This document shows, piece by piece, positions 7,676 through 15,920 of a DNA stretch of 19,910 nt (position 1 is its first letter; each line of letters opens with the position of its first letter). The translations under genes were made by a program, and so were the position numbers. The notes below the pieces were generated by a model, which had not been told where the DNA came from, made no database searches, and worked only from the letters and a program-made list of their open reading frames with translations. The DNA is from an uncultured Clostridium sp. (lineage in GTDB: Bacteria > Bacillota > Clostridia > Lachnospirales > Lachnospiraceae), in contig CATWBR010000019.1 in assembly GCA_958349075.1 (NCBI GenBank), forward strand, positions 1 to 19,910, read 5' to 3'.

Positions 7676-9025
7676 TTACACTTCCCGTACAACGACAAAC
7701 ACGGAGGTCCTGATTCCCGGGTGTGAAATGCTCTCCGCCTCCACCTCATAGACTCCCGGCCTTCCCGGCGCGTGGTAGCTCCCGTCTTCACCGATGCTCC
7801 CACCCTCCTCCTGTAGAACCCGCCATTTTACATCCCGTTGATCCAGATTGACGCAGACGACGGAAAGCTGTACTTCCTCCCTGACGGCAGCATTTACAAT
7901 TCCCGGTTTGATAAACAGCCTGGGCTGTGCTTCCTCGAATTCATTCTTTGCGCGGCCGCGCACCGCCGTCCATCCGACGGTAAACTCCCCCTCTTTAAGA
8001 GGCTCCAGGAGCCTGACCCCGACGGTGAAGACTCCCTCTTTCCGCTCCAGTCTTGCACCCGCCTCCACCTGGGGCGCTCTGTCCTTAAAAATCCCCGGCG
8101 CTCCGGAGCAGACCTCATCACCGTGTACCACCCTCAGAAGAATTTGAACATTTCCGGGGCCGAGGCCGTGTACCAGCTTCTCCGAGTAAAAAACATCCCC
8201 TGCCTTTGCCTCTGCGGGAACGGAGAATTTCACGCTGCCCTCCGCAAACTGCCAGTCACTGTGTCCGCCCGCTCCCGGATGCCGCACCGCTCCTTTTTCC
8301 TCCGGGCGGCTGGAACGGTTCCGGCTGTTTTCCAGCCCGTCCACGCTTTTTTCAAGCTCCCCGATGAGGCCTGCCGCCAGGGGAAGGGGCATTACATACT
8401 GGTTAAAAGGCTGTCTTATGATGCTGTCGATCATATAAAAGGAGCCTGCTTTCACCAGATTTACTTTTGCCAGGCAGACCCCTCTTTGGAAGGCTCCGCG
8501 GCCAATCTGTTCCGCTCTGTTTGCAATGTAGCCATTTCCTCCCGCAAACCCCTTTTCCTCTCCCGTACCCACCGGCTCGTCATCCGTCACAAAGAGATGG
8601 TATCCCTCTTTATATTTGCTGTTTTCCGTCTTCTGTCCGCCGTGCAGCGTGTCACTACTGATGTTGTGGACAGGCTCCGTTCCGGTCTGCCCGTATTCAA
8701 TATAAAGATAGAGGCTCTCGCTGCCCTCCTCCATCGTCGCTTCCTCATACCCCTCAAGAAGGGAAAGCTTTACGATAGCCGGGGCCTCTACAAAGATTTC
8801 TCTTCCAACCTGGTCAAAGGCCAGTCCCATCTCCAGGGATACATTGTAATCGTCGACCTGGACCACTTCCAGACCGGCGGCGACCCCAAATCCCAGAACC
8901 CATCGGTTGACCAGGCGGCGTTTATCATTCATGTACCGCTGCTCCTGCTCAAAGTCCTGGGCGGTCAGCAGTTTCCCGTTAAAATACCGGTTCCTGATAA
9001 ACGGATAATATGTCAGATTTTTCAT
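7676..9025 (-). CDS. eCIS-associated protein with N-terminal RNRYFxGKLLT motif and Ig-like C-terminus
   Basis: A 449-residue protein of unassigned function. The N-terminus carries RNRYFNGKLLTAQDF, then EQRYMNDKRRLVNRW and GFGVAAGLEV. I recall this pattern from conserved proteins of many eCIS loci, just after the baseplate genes. Residues about 50-215 look beta-rich, with a helix near 217-235 (IGELEKSVDGLE). Two beta-rich segments follow (about 255-360). The last 80 residues resemble a bacterial Ig-like domain, with IGEDGSYHAPGRPGVYEVEA matching the usual G-S-I-x-x-x-G-x-Y-x-A-P pattern. There is no signal peptide or membrane helix. Position suggests a baseplate accessory or fibre-like part, with the Ig-like end possibly surface exposed. 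The RBS is GGGAGG before ATG, and the gene starts four bases after the previous stop. Confidence 0.75.
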   Translation of the reverse strand: MKNLTYYPFIRNRYFNGKLLTAQDFEQEQRYMNDKRRLVNRWVLGFGVAAGLEVVQVDDYNVSLEMGLAFDQVGREIFVEAPAIVKLSLLEGYEEATMEEGSESLYLYIEYGQTGTEPVHNISSDTLHGGQKTENSKYKEGYHLFVTDDEPVGTGEEKGFAGGNGYIANRAEQIGRGAFQRGVCLAKVNLVKAGSFYMIDSIIRQPFNQYVMPLPLAAGLIGELEKSVDGLENSRNRSSRPEEKGAVRHPGAGGHSDWQFAEGSVKFSVPAEAKAGDVFYSEKLVHGLGPGNVQILLRVVHGDEVCSGAPGIFKDRAPQVEAGARLERKEGVFTVGVRLLEPLKEGEFTVGWTAVRGRAKNEFEEAQPRLFIKPGIVNAAVREEVQLSVVCVNLDQRDVKWRVLQEEGGSIGEDGSYHAPGRPGVYEVEAESISHPGIRTSVFVVVREV

Positions 9026-9029
9026 AGTT

Positions 9030-10070
9030 TCAGCCTCCCAATATAACGTTATCCGCCTGGGACATCTGCCCCAGCACGGCCGGCGGATAATCCATAACCA
9101 CGCTGTTGACGCCGAGATAAGAGCCGCGGCCGAGTGATACTCCCTCTTTTAAGATAACCAGACCGGCCTCCATGTGGGCCGGCTTCTCCTCCTCCACGAT
9201 ACGCAGCAGCGCCTGGTATTCCTGATAAGAGGGGACCGCTTCCTGAGAAATCAGAATTATAAATTCTCCCGGCCTGTCCTCAGGTTCGATCAGATATGGC
9301 CGGTATCCCGTGTACAGGTATACGAGCTGCTTAATCCCCTGTTTTGTCCCTCGTCTGCCGAACACGGCCGCCCCTTCAAGGAGATAACGCCGCAGCCGGC
9401 AGGCAGGCCAGGAATGGCGGTTGCTTACAGAAAGCCAGTCCGACAGCCATAACAGGGACTCGTCTCCGGAAGCTTCCAAATCGAGAAGGGCCGGAAACTC
9501 CCTGATCTTCTTATCAGCCTCCTGATAAACCGTCTGAAAGATTGCCAGATAGCGTTCCAGAAAACCGCCCGCGCCGGTACTGTAAAGTTCCGGAAGCCAG
9601 GATGCCAACGATTCCCATGGAAAGAAGACCTGGATCTCTGAAATTTGGGGGCCTCTTTCCCCATTGCCCCACAGTGTGACGGAAAACCACAGGTAACGCT
9701 CCGTCACCTGATTTAGCAGCGTCTCCCTGCGGTTGGCAAATCTAAGCTTCAGAAAAGGCTCCATCTTTTTAAGCTTTTCCCCGCCTGAATCCGCGCCGGA
9801 TTTAAGAATCATTATGATATCATCCTTCCGGCTCTCCTCATCCGTTCCGTAGATTCTATATTCCACCGAAGTGTTGGGAAACAGATCCTGGCAGGCGGAG
9901 AAACGCTGCCATCTCGTCCGGCTCTCCCTGCTGTCCAGGACTCTTGAGATGAAAATGCCCTTTTTCCCGGAACCGGAATCCTCCATGCAAAGCATCCCGT
10001 CTTTGGATGAGACATTCTCCATAAATCCCCTGTCATAATCCAGGGCTTTATTGAACAGAAAGTACTCCAT
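9030..10070 (-). CDS. gpI-like baseplate/tail protein (P2 gpI / TIGR02242 type)
   Basis: A 346-residue protein. The best-marked part is the C-terminal half: LPELYSTGAGGFLERYLAIF, then LLDLEASGDESLLWLSDWL, then RRYLLEGAAVFGRRGTKQG and VYLYTGYRPYLIE. This is the usual order in gpI-like tail proteins of phages and injection systems (LP.y......ll..fl.i, D......LpwLA.wl, r.ll......rGT..gL...l..ytG). The N-terminal 140 residues are a beta-rich extension that I cannot assign. In phage P2, gpI is a baseplate component next to gpJ, and here too the gene directly follows two J-like genes. The RBS AAGGAGGGACC overlaps the stop of the upstream gene, and the start is ATG. Confidence 0.8.
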   Translation of the reverse strand: MEYFLFNKALDYDRGFMENVSSKDGMLCMEDSGSGKKGIFISRVLDSRESRTRWQRFSACQDLFPNTSVEYRIYGTDEESRKDDIIMILKSGADSGGEKLKKMEPFLKLRFANRRETLLNQVTERYLWFSVTLWGNGERGPQISEIQVFFPWESLASWLPELYSTGAGGFLERYLAIFQTVYQEADKKIREFPALLDLEASGDESLLWLSDWLSVSNRHSWPACRLRRYLLEGAAVFGRRGTKQGIKQLVYLYTGYRPYLIEPEDRPGEFIILISQEAVPSYQEYQALLRIVEEEKPAHMEAGLVILKEGVSLGRGSYLGVNSVVMDYPPAVLGQMSQADNVILGG

Positions 10071-10079
10071 GGTCCCTCC

Positions 10080-11900
10080 TTAAGAATTGGTATAAAGGAT
10101 GCATTTGGCTTCCCTGAGAATGAAGAGCCCGTTTGGCGGCAGCGTCACATCCCCGGCGCCGTTTCTCACGGCCCTGCCGTACGTCTCAATGCGCAGAGCC
10201 TTGACCTCAGATATACAGGCCAGCGTATCTAAAAAGCCAAAAAGCCGTCCATAGCAAAGCGTCTGTCCAAAACTTTTTCCCGCCGTAAAGCGCCTGATTT
10301 CTTCCTCTACAATTTCTTTTGAATTCCTGTAACTTATCTTTCCGACCGCCTCACAAACGACAGACAGAAAGATATATTCAGGAGATACAAGCAAAATCCT
10401 CGTGCCAACCAGTCTCTTCTCCTCCAGGTAACGGTAGAGGTTCTGTTCCATTGTTTTCGTCAGTTTTCCCATCCCATCCGCTTTATACGGCCTGACCGCA
10501 ATCGAAATTCTGTTAAAGGAGCGGTCGGACAGCCAGGCGTGACAGTCCTCTATCTCAAGCCCCGGCGCTGTCTTTACCAGATATTCGTAATCCTCCGGCG
10601 TCACGGCCCTCACACCGCGAAAACTCCCGTTTCTATACCGTTCAAAGGCTTCCTCAAGCGTTTCCTCATCACGTCCGCCCACGGCGTCACATTCATTCGT
10701 CAAGGATATGACGCTCTGAAGCGGTTTCTCAAGCGAGGTAATGGTTCCCGATTTGATGTTGCCGCCCTTTCCCAGGGTACGCACCCATCTGCCCACCCGT
10801 ATCCTCCCCTCAGGGATCATGCCGTGAAAGCCGTTTCCAAATACCAGGAAGCTCCCATCCAGCATATAGTGGCGGTCCTCCGGCTTTGAACCGTCCAGGT
10901 CTTCCCGGAAACTCCATTCCCGAAATTCCCCCTCCCGCTCCGCCTCTTCCACAAGGATGGAGAAACGCTCCCTGCAAAGCCCTTCCTCCTCCAGAGAAAT
11001 ACGCTGGTTTGGAAATCCGGTTGCCGGAAATTCCGGCAGACTCCTCCTTGTCTCCTGCTGCTGCACGAAGACCATTGAGAGGCTGATTCTCGAAAGCTGC
11101 GGCGCATTCAGATAATCGCATGTTTCAAGGACAAGGCAAAACGCGGGCGCCTCACAATCCATCTCCTTGTTGAAACGAAACCAGAGCATTCCGCTTCTGC
11201 ACAGCCCCAGGGTCTCATCTTCCAACCGGGCCTTCTCCCATCCTTTTTTCGTTTTTATCTGCAGCGACAGGACGGCCGGAGGAAGAAACTCATATCCGTC
11301 ATAACCGGCCATATCCACCGGATTTTGCCTCCGGGCTGCCTGTTCATCATATCCAAGATAGAGTCCATACGGTTCACCCGGATGAAGAGGCTCCGAAAGA
11401 AGCATACAGAACCTGTTTCCCTTAACGGGTGCGTCTCCGAACGGATACAGGGAAAGATCCGTTCCTTTGCCAAGCCAGTCTCCCCTCAAAGACAGAAGGC
11501 TGCCGCCGTCTGCCGTCTCTGCGTCAAAACCTGTAAACAGCCGGCCGGCCACGGTCTGTTCCCTGACCGTCTCAAAGCTGATCGTCCCGGCATACATCCT
11601 CGTTTTTTCTGCAAACCTGGTCTGCTTGTTTACATCCACGGTCACATACGCTTTGGCCGGCTGCCTTGTAAGGGTACGCTCTCCCAGGAGCTTTAAGTAC
11701 TTTCTTAAGTGAGCCGGACCGGTCTGTTCCATATGGAAGTTCTGGACTTCTTTCAGAAAAGCAAAGAGTTCCAGAATCGTAATCCCAGGATCGCTTGCAT
11801 TGTCATCATTCCATCCCGGATACCATTCCCTTATAATCTCCCTGCCGCGCTTTACAAGCTCCTCCCAGCTCTCACGGTCCGCCTTAAGTTCTGTAAGCAC
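10080..11900 (-). CDS. Baseplate J-like wedge protein, larger copy (Afp12-like)
   Basis: A 606-residue protein. The N-terminus has WYPGWNDDNASDPGITILELFAF, the typical opening of eCIS baseplate-J proteins, where the Asp-Pro-Gly-hydrophobic segment precedes the wedge helices. Later come VFGNGFHGMIPEG, GKGGNIKSGTI, VTPEDYEYLVKTAPG and a C-terminal IEDCHAWLSD segment, all usual in the J/gp47 family. J-like proteins form the wedges around the hub and link the sheath to the spike. The start is a GTG at 11900. Its RBS is G-rich but not a perfect AGGAGG, so translation may be modest. It follows the smaller J-like gene by 22 bases. The C-terminus contains a second conserved patch ending in FILREAKCILY. 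Confidence 0.88.
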   Translation of the reverse strand: MLTELKADRESWEELVKRGREIIREWYPGWNDDNASDPGITILELFAFLKEVQNFHMEQTGPAHLRKYLKLLGERTLTRQPAKAYVTVDVNKQTRFAEKTRMYAGTISFETVREQTVAGRLFTGFDAETADGGSLLSLRGDWLGKGTDLSLYPFGDAPVKGNRFCMLLSEPLHPGEPYGLYLGYDEQAARRQNPVDMAGYDGYEFLPPAVLSLQIKTKKGWEKARLEDETLGLCRSGMLWFRFNKEMDCEAPAFCLVLETCDYLNAPQLSRISLSMVFVQQQETRRSLPEFPATGFPNQRISLEEEGLCRERFSILVEEAEREGEFREWSFREDLDGSKPEDRHYMLDGSFLVFGNGFHGMIPEGRIRVGRWVRTLGKGGNIKSGTITSLEKPLQSVISLTNECDAVGGRDEETLEEAFERYRNGSFRGVRAVTPEDYEYLVKTAPGLEIEDCHAWLSDRSFNRISIAVRPYKADGMGKLTKTMEQNLYRYLEEKRLVGTRILLVSPEYIFLSVVCEAVGKISYRNSKEIVEEEIRRFTAGKSFGQTLCYGRLFGFLDTLACISEVKALRIETYGRAVRNGAGDVTLPPNGLFILREAKCILYTNS

Positions 11901-11922
11901 TTTCTCACCCCCGCCTCTATGG

Positions 11923-13401
11923 TTAACCTGCCGTTACCGTCACGTCATGGCTGCCGCTTAAGGGCAGCGTCCACGGCAGGCCGGACACATCTTCATAATT
12001 CATCTCTTTCCGTTCCCCCATGGCCTCCAGGTGTACGCCGATGCTCATCCTTCCCACATAGGCGACTCCCGGGATGCGCTGCAGCATGTGCCTTATCTGG
12101 CCGTGGCCGGGAAGGGAACCGAATTCCCATCCCTTTTTATCATAGCCCCCCGCAACGGGGTTCAGGTACTCTTTTAAGGCCGTTAAAACAAGGCCCTGAA
12201 GCTCCGTCACACTGTCATAATCCTTGGCCGCTACCGTCACATCCACATCCATAATGACAAACCAGGGGGCCGCCACCGACAGTCTACCGCTGTCCGCAAG
12301 GCAGGAGCTGACGGCCGGTTTAAGGGCCTTAAGAATCTCTTCCTTCAGGTGGTAAAAGTACCTTCTTCCGCCTTCATAATCTTTCTGAAGCACCACCAGG
12401 GTCACGTGCCCCTGCTCCTTCACACCGCTGCCGTTCAGGCCGGAAAAACACTTCACCTTTTCAATATTCCGGGATGCTTCCACGGCAAGCCGTTCCATAT
12501 CCTGCGCCGTTACAGCCTGGAAGCGGTGGCGTATCCGGGCGCTCATTCTCTTTGCTGCCTCCGCTTCATACTCTCTGTCCGTGCCTCCATACAGCACATC
12601 GGGATTTTTGATGTCCGTGACAAAGCCCGAAGTCCTCATCAGTTTCAGTTTCGTCATCGGCGGCAGATTTTTACTGCTCCCTGCTTCTCTTGCCTTCACA
12701 GGCGCCGCATTCAGGTAAAAACGCATATGGTGATCGGGTTTACCGCCGCCCTCATTCCTGATTCTCATCCAGAAACCGTCCCTGCCCATCCTGGAACCTG
12801 AAATCATTCCCGGAAGCTTTGTAAAGCGAATGATGCCGGTGCAGGTAAGCTGCATCGTGGTGTCCTCGATGGGAACGGCCTTAAAACCATTCTCAACCTC
12901 GTATTCCAGGCATATCCTTCTTCCCTCCAGGGAATTTCCCGGCTTCACAACGGCCAGAAGGCTGTGAATGGGACCGCTTAACGGAAGTGAAAACCTCAGA
13001 TAGATTCCCTCCTCCCCATCATATGCCTCAGGATCCACGCGGGACGGCGAAACCGCCACTTCCTTTAACGTCTCGAACTGTACCCTTCCTCCGTCCGTAC
13101 CCTCGCCCTCCACACCGGTTCCCTTGGGGATGACGGCAGGCGGCATATCCGGTTTTATAAGGTCAAAGGTCATAAAACCGCCGGCCGGTGTTCCCGGAAG
13201 CAGCTCTGCTCCAAGACAGTTAAAAAAATGCATCCTGTGACTCTCCGGAAGTTCGGAAAGCGTCTTAAGGGTCTCATCCATAAACTCCGCAAACAGAAGA
13301 GCCAGACTGCTTCCCATATCCGGCTGTTCCACTGAAAACCGCCACTCCGGCGTATAGGCCGCCGCCAGTTCCCCGATGCGCTCCGTCACCTTTTCATTCA
13401 C
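11923..13401 (-). CDS. Baseplate J-like wedge protein, smaller copy (Afp11-like)
   Basis: A 492-residue protein. It opens with AYTPEWRFSVEQPDMGSSLALLFAEF, the same layout as the larger copy but with DMGSSLALLFAEF replacing the DPGITILELFAF consensus. Further on, KRMSARIRHRFQAVTAQDMERLAVEAS is the J-family segment that precedes the C-terminal domain, and LNPVAGGYDKKGWEFG matches the usual L-N-P...GWxFG motif. In eCIS two J-like proteins form the wedge heterodimer. The frame is open upstream to 13563 but that part overlaps the gp25-like gene. The GTG at 13401 has AGGAGG nine bases upstream (13416-13411) and lies after the gp25 stop, so it is the likely start. Confidence 0.87.
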   Translation of the reverse strand: MNEKVTERIGELAAAYTPEWRFSVEQPDMGSSLALLFAEFMDETLKTLSELPESHRMHFFNCLGAELLPGTPAGGFMTFDLIKPDMPPAVIPKGTGVEGEGTDGGRVQFETLKEVAVSPSRVDPEAYDGEEGIYLRFSLPLSGPIHSLLAVVKPGNSLEGRRICLEYEVENGFKAVPIEDTTMQLTCTGIIRFTKLPGMISGSRMGRDGFWMRIRNEGGGKPDHHMRFYLNAAPVKAREAGSSKNLPPMTKLKLMRTSGFVTDIKNPDVLYGGTDREYEAEAAKRMSARIRHRFQAVTAQDMERLAVEASRNIEKVKCFSGLNGSGVKEQGHVTLVVLQKDYEGGRRYFYHLKEEILKALKPAVSSCLADSGRLSVAAPWFVIMDVDVTVAAKDYDSVTELQGLVLTALKEYLNPVAGGYDKKGWEFGSLPGHGQIRHMLQRIPGVAYVGRMSIGVHLEAMGERKEMNYEDVSGLPWTLPLSGSHDVTVTAG

Positions 13402-13410
13402 TATAGCCAG

Positions 13411-13416
13411 CCTCCT
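13411..13416 (-). promoter_or_regulatory. Ribosome binding site deciding the GTG start at 13401
   Basis: A perfect AGGAGG on the minus strand, nine bases before GTG. It lies after the stop of the gp25-like gene and rules out the longer open frame that reads back into that gene. Confidence 0.75.
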
Positions 13417-13435
13417 GTCGTCACAAACGAAAATA

Positions 13436-13846
13436 CTACTCCGGCATAATTCCTTCTTCCAGATAGAACGGGAATACAAGATTGTAGGGATTGTTGGTAG
13501 CCCTGACCCGGTAACCGACGGATAGATGTACCCCAGCCGGCTCTCCGTTAAATGCCTCCGCATGAATCTCCAAATCCCTGATTCTGGGTTCCCAGCGGAT
13601 CAGGGCGTCTCTTACCGACTGTTCCATCATCGACAGCGTGGTAAAATCCATAACGCCGAACATATACTGATAGATGTCGCAGCCGAACTCCGGCCGCATG
13701 ACCCTCTCACCTTTTCTTGTCATCAGAATGATTCTGATGGCCTGTGAGATCTTCTCCTCCCCCTCCTCCATAAGGAATCTTCCCGTAGCAGAGTCGGGTT
13801 CCACAGGAAAATGAAATCCTTTTCCTAAAAAACCGTACTGATCCAT
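13436..13846 (-). CDS. gp25-like baseplate wedge protein (Afp9-like)
   Basis: A 136-residue protein of the gp25/GPW family. Diagnostic segments are FLGKGFHFPV at the start, EEKISQAIRIILMTRKGERVM, then PEFGCDIYQYMFG, and RWEPRI in the second half. The EPR triplet here (residues about 85-87) is the conserved core motif that contacts the sheath initiator region in contractile tails. The length is normal for the family. The start is ATG with an AGAGG-type RBS, 13 bases after the needle gene. In the baseplate it joins the J-like wedge proteins encoded next, which fits the usual gene order. Confidence 0.93.
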   Translation of the reverse strand: MDQYGFLGKGFHFPVEPDSATGRFLMEEGEEKISQAIRIILMTRKGERVMRPEFGCDIYQYMFGVMDFTTLSMMEQSVRDALIRWEPRIRDLEIHAEAFNGEPAGVHLSVGYRVRATNNPYNLVFPFYLEEGIMPE

Positions 13847-13859
13847 AAACGCCTGCCTC

Positions 13860-14714
13860 TTAATTCAGCTTGACCATAGCTCCTTTAATCTCGATGAGAC
13901 CGCCCGCTTCAAGTTTAGCGCCGGCAGTACCCTTAAGTTCCAGTGAAGTTCCTTCAATCTTCGTCTTAACCGCCCCGAGCTCCAGAGTCTGTGACGGCTT
14001 TAACGTCACCTTTGCCCCTGAAACGGCCACCTCGTTTTGCGATGAAATTTCTGTTTTTTTCCCTTCTACCGTCACGGTTCCGGACGGCGAAAGTTCAATT
14101 TTCTCGCCTTTTACGGTCACTCCCTTATCGGGCGCCACTTCTACCGATTCACCGCTCACGGTAAGACCTTTTTCTGCCCTCAGCTCTATTTTCTGTCCGT
14201 TTATCTCCACATCCGGAGCCAGCGTAATCGTTCCTTTCTCAATTGTCAAAAAGGGTTCACCCTCAAATTTAAGCTCCAGCTTTGCCTTAATGTCAAGTGT
14301 CAGGCAGCCATCCTCCGCGGCTAAGAACAGTTTGTTCTCCTCCTTGTCATCCGACAGGCAGAGGGTCCGTTCCTTTTCATCCAGCTTAAACTGCCAGCCG
14401 CCCTTTGTTCTCATCATCCTGACCTTATTTTCCTCTGTTGCCGCTCCGTTGGGCAGTGTGTTGGCAAGCCCCTGCAGGCAGCCCATCACAAACGGGCAGT
14501 CCGGACTTCCATGCAGGAACCCCACAATTACTTCCGCCCCCACCTCCGGCAGCAGAAATGAACCGTATCCCGGCCCGCCGTAACCAGACATCACCGGCAT
14601 CCAGCCGGAGAGGCACTGGCCTCCCTCACCCAGTCTGTACTCCACCTGAATTCTTCCGGGAAACTCCTCATTCCAGTTTTCTTTGACGATTCCCGTCACC
14701 ATATATGCATCCAT
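13860..14714 (-). CDS. Spike/needle protein (gp5-like OB fold plus beta-helix; Afp8 C-terminal half)
   Basis: A 284-residue protein. Residues about 5-85 form an OB-fold domain as in VgrG and gpV: VTGIVKENWNEEFPGRIQVEY, then GWMPVMSGYGGPGYG, then FLLPEVGAEVIVGFLHGSP and PFVMGCLQG. Residues about 90-160 link into KGGWQFKLDEKERTL. Residues about 160-284 are short alternating repeats such as VEINGQKIELRAEKGLTV and TVEGKKTEISSQNEV, typical of a triple-stranded beta-helix needle. There is no lysozyme domain as in T4 gp5 and no C-terminal effector. In Afp and PVC the hub and needle are one gene; here the hub is the preceding separate gene. The RBS is AGGAGG, seven bases before ATG. A PAAR-like tip would sit on its end. 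Confidence 0.92.
   Translation of the reverse strand: MDAYMVTGIVKENWNEEFPGRIQVEYRLGEGGQCLSGWMPVMSGYGGPGYGSFLLPEVGAEVIVGFLHGSPDCPFVMGCLQGLANTLPNGAATEENKVRMMRTKGGWQFKLDEKERTLCLSDDKEENKLFLAAEDGCLTLDIKAKLELKFEGEPFLTIEKGTITLAPDVEINGQKIELRAEKGLTVSGESVEVAPDKGVTVKGEKIELSPSGTVTVEGKKTEISSQNEVAVSGAKVTLKPSQTLELGAVKTKIEGTSLELKGTAGAKLEAGGLIEIKGAMVKLN
13863..14237 (-). repeat. Beta-helix repeat region of the needle
   Basis: Residues about 160-284 of the spike protein are built from irregular 8-to-10-residue beta units with the pattern V/I-x-G-x-K/T-I/V-E/T-L or T-V-x-G. They are a protein-level repeat expected to form the rigid triangular needle; the DNA units have diverged. Confidence 0.7.
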
Positions 14715-14809
14715 GTCTCTGCCTCCTCTTCCTTTCCCCTGTCTGCCGGCATAACCACGTTATCCTTTGTCATGAGATTTAAGCTGTTGTCAAACGGTTC
14801 CTTTACCAT
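14696..14809 (-). CDS. Possible small protein (37 residues) between hub and needle genes
   Basis: In the 125-base gap between the hub and needle genes there is an ATG frame of 37 codons ending in TGA, beginning MVKEPFDNSLNLMTKD. It is hydrophilic, with an acidic patch KEEEAE, and it overlaps the needle start by 19 bases. The only purine-rich signal upstream is AGGAT directly next to the ATG, which is too close for good initiation. Another in-frame stop lies nine bases upstream. I do not recognise it. It could be a genuine small eCIS part, as Afp6/Pvc6 are also short, or simply leader RNA. Confidence 0.3.
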   Translation of the reverse strand: MVKEPFDNSLNLMTKDNVVMPADRGKEEEAETWMHIW

Positions 14810-14839
14810 ATCCTGTCAGTCATCGTAAACACTTTCCTA

Positions 14840-15889
14840 CTACAGGATAGATACCGTTGTCACATAACCATCGTCCCCCAGTTCATGTTTCACCCTCGTC
14901 ATATAATGATTCCCGTCTACAGCCGGATCCACATGTTTGAGGGCAACACAGTTTCCCGGCAGAAGCACAGGCAGCCCCACGGTGGTAATTTCCCCACGGC
15001 AGGCCTGTCCCGCAAGATAGGCGCTGTAACAGGAAGCCAGTTTCTTGGTATCCTCCGCAGCAGCGGCCCAGGGAGCATTAAAGATCTCTTTTCCCTTTGC
15101 CGCCCTGCTGTCAATGCCGGGAGCCTCGGCCGCCATATTTGACGACAATCCCCCCTGTTCCAGAGAATAGCCCAAAACCTCTATCTCCCGGTTCACGTAG
15201 GAACGTCCGATTCTAAGGCTCATGACTCCCTGTTCCGGAGAAATCTCAATGACAGGCGATCTGTTCTGATCCCTTCTTCGAAAAAATGCTTTTCCTTTTT
15301 CCACCAGGAACTCAAAGCCATATCCTGTTTCTCTTACAAGGCGACCGGACACAAAATCAAAATCCGATTCCTCCTGAAACAGGCCCCCCGGCAGCTTTAT
15401 TTCCGTACTTTCCGCATTAGAGCTGCAGTAATAGGTATAGCTTTTCATGATCTCAAGGAAGGCCTCCGAATGTGTTTCCGAACGGATGATCCTTTTCCGC
15501 ACGCCGTTATCCTGCATGGCTTTGCAGACATCGGCCGCAGTCACCCGGACCAGTTTGGCCCCGTCTTCTGAAAATTCTATCTCCACACAGTCGATACAGC
15601 CGGCAAACACCGTGCTCATGCAGGAACCGTAACCCAGGCTCACCGTCACCTTCGAGCCGGGCAACAGCTTAGACATGAGCCGGTTTTTCATCTTATGCTC
15701 CTCCGTGTCATAACAGTCCGCCACCGTAAACTGTGCATAGGACGGTACGCCCAGGAAGAGATCCACGGATACGCCATGGATCCGGCACTGCAGTTCCTCC
15801 GAAAGCTCCCTGCCGTCCATCTCGATCTTCACCGCAGGGCAGAAAAAATTATGATATAGGTTTCGTATTTCTTCGTAACTCTTTCCCAC
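14840..15889 (-). CDS. Spike hub protein (gp27/gpD-like; Afp8 N-terminal half)
   Basis: A 349-residue protein of the VgrG/gpD N-terminal type. Recognisable segments are VSVDLFLGVPSYAQFTVADCYD, then PGSKVTVSLGYG, STVFAGCIDCVEIEF, VRVTAADVCKAM, FVSGRLVRETGYGFEFLVEKG (the usual spot for FDFLxRLAEExGYxF-like text) and VGLPVLLPGNCVAL near the end. Family members form the trimeric hub that sits between tube and needle. It is encoded apart from the needle domain, as in Mu- or P2-like phages (gpD and gpV) and unlike Afp8. Start: GTG with GGAGG eight bases before it; an ATG further upstream is out of frame. The C-terminus ends in HYMTRVKHELGDDGYVTT, standard for the family. Confidence 0.88.
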   Translation of the reverse strand: MGKSYEEIRNLYHNFFCPAVKIEMDGRELSEELQCRIHGVSVDLFLGVPSYAQFTVADCYDTEEHKMKNRLMSKLLPGSKVTVSLGYGSCMSTVFAGCIDCVEIEFSEDGAKLVRVTAADVCKAMQDNGVRKRIIRSETHSEAFLEIMKSYTYYCSSNAESTEIKLPGGLFQEESDFDFVSGRLVRETGYGFEFLVEKGKAFFRRRDQNRSPVIEISPEQGVMSLRIGRSYVNREIEVLGYSLEQGGLSSNMAAEAPGIDSRAAKGKEIFNAPWAAAAEDTKKLASCYSAYLAGQACRGEITTVGLPVLLPGNCVALKHVDPAVDGNHYMTRVKHELGDDGYVTTVSIL

Positions 15890-15920
15890 TTTGTCCGCCT
15901 CCCTCCATACCGGCGTTCTT

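Noticed and set aside
7838..9046. Long open frame (402 codons) on the plus strand opposite the 449-aa gene
   Set aside because: It mirrors a well-supported minus-strand gene, has no recognisable domains and no fitting operon context, and is explained as an antisense shadow.
13402..13563. Upstream extension of the smaller J-like protein
   Set aside because: It overlaps the gp25-like gene out of frame; the GTG at 13401 has a perfect RBS and lies after the gp25 stop.
13870..14583. Plus-strand open frame (237 codons) rich in Ser/Thr/Pro
   Set aside because: It is the reverse of the needle gene; its composition comes from the Gly/Lys/Glu-rich beta-helix repeats on the other strand.
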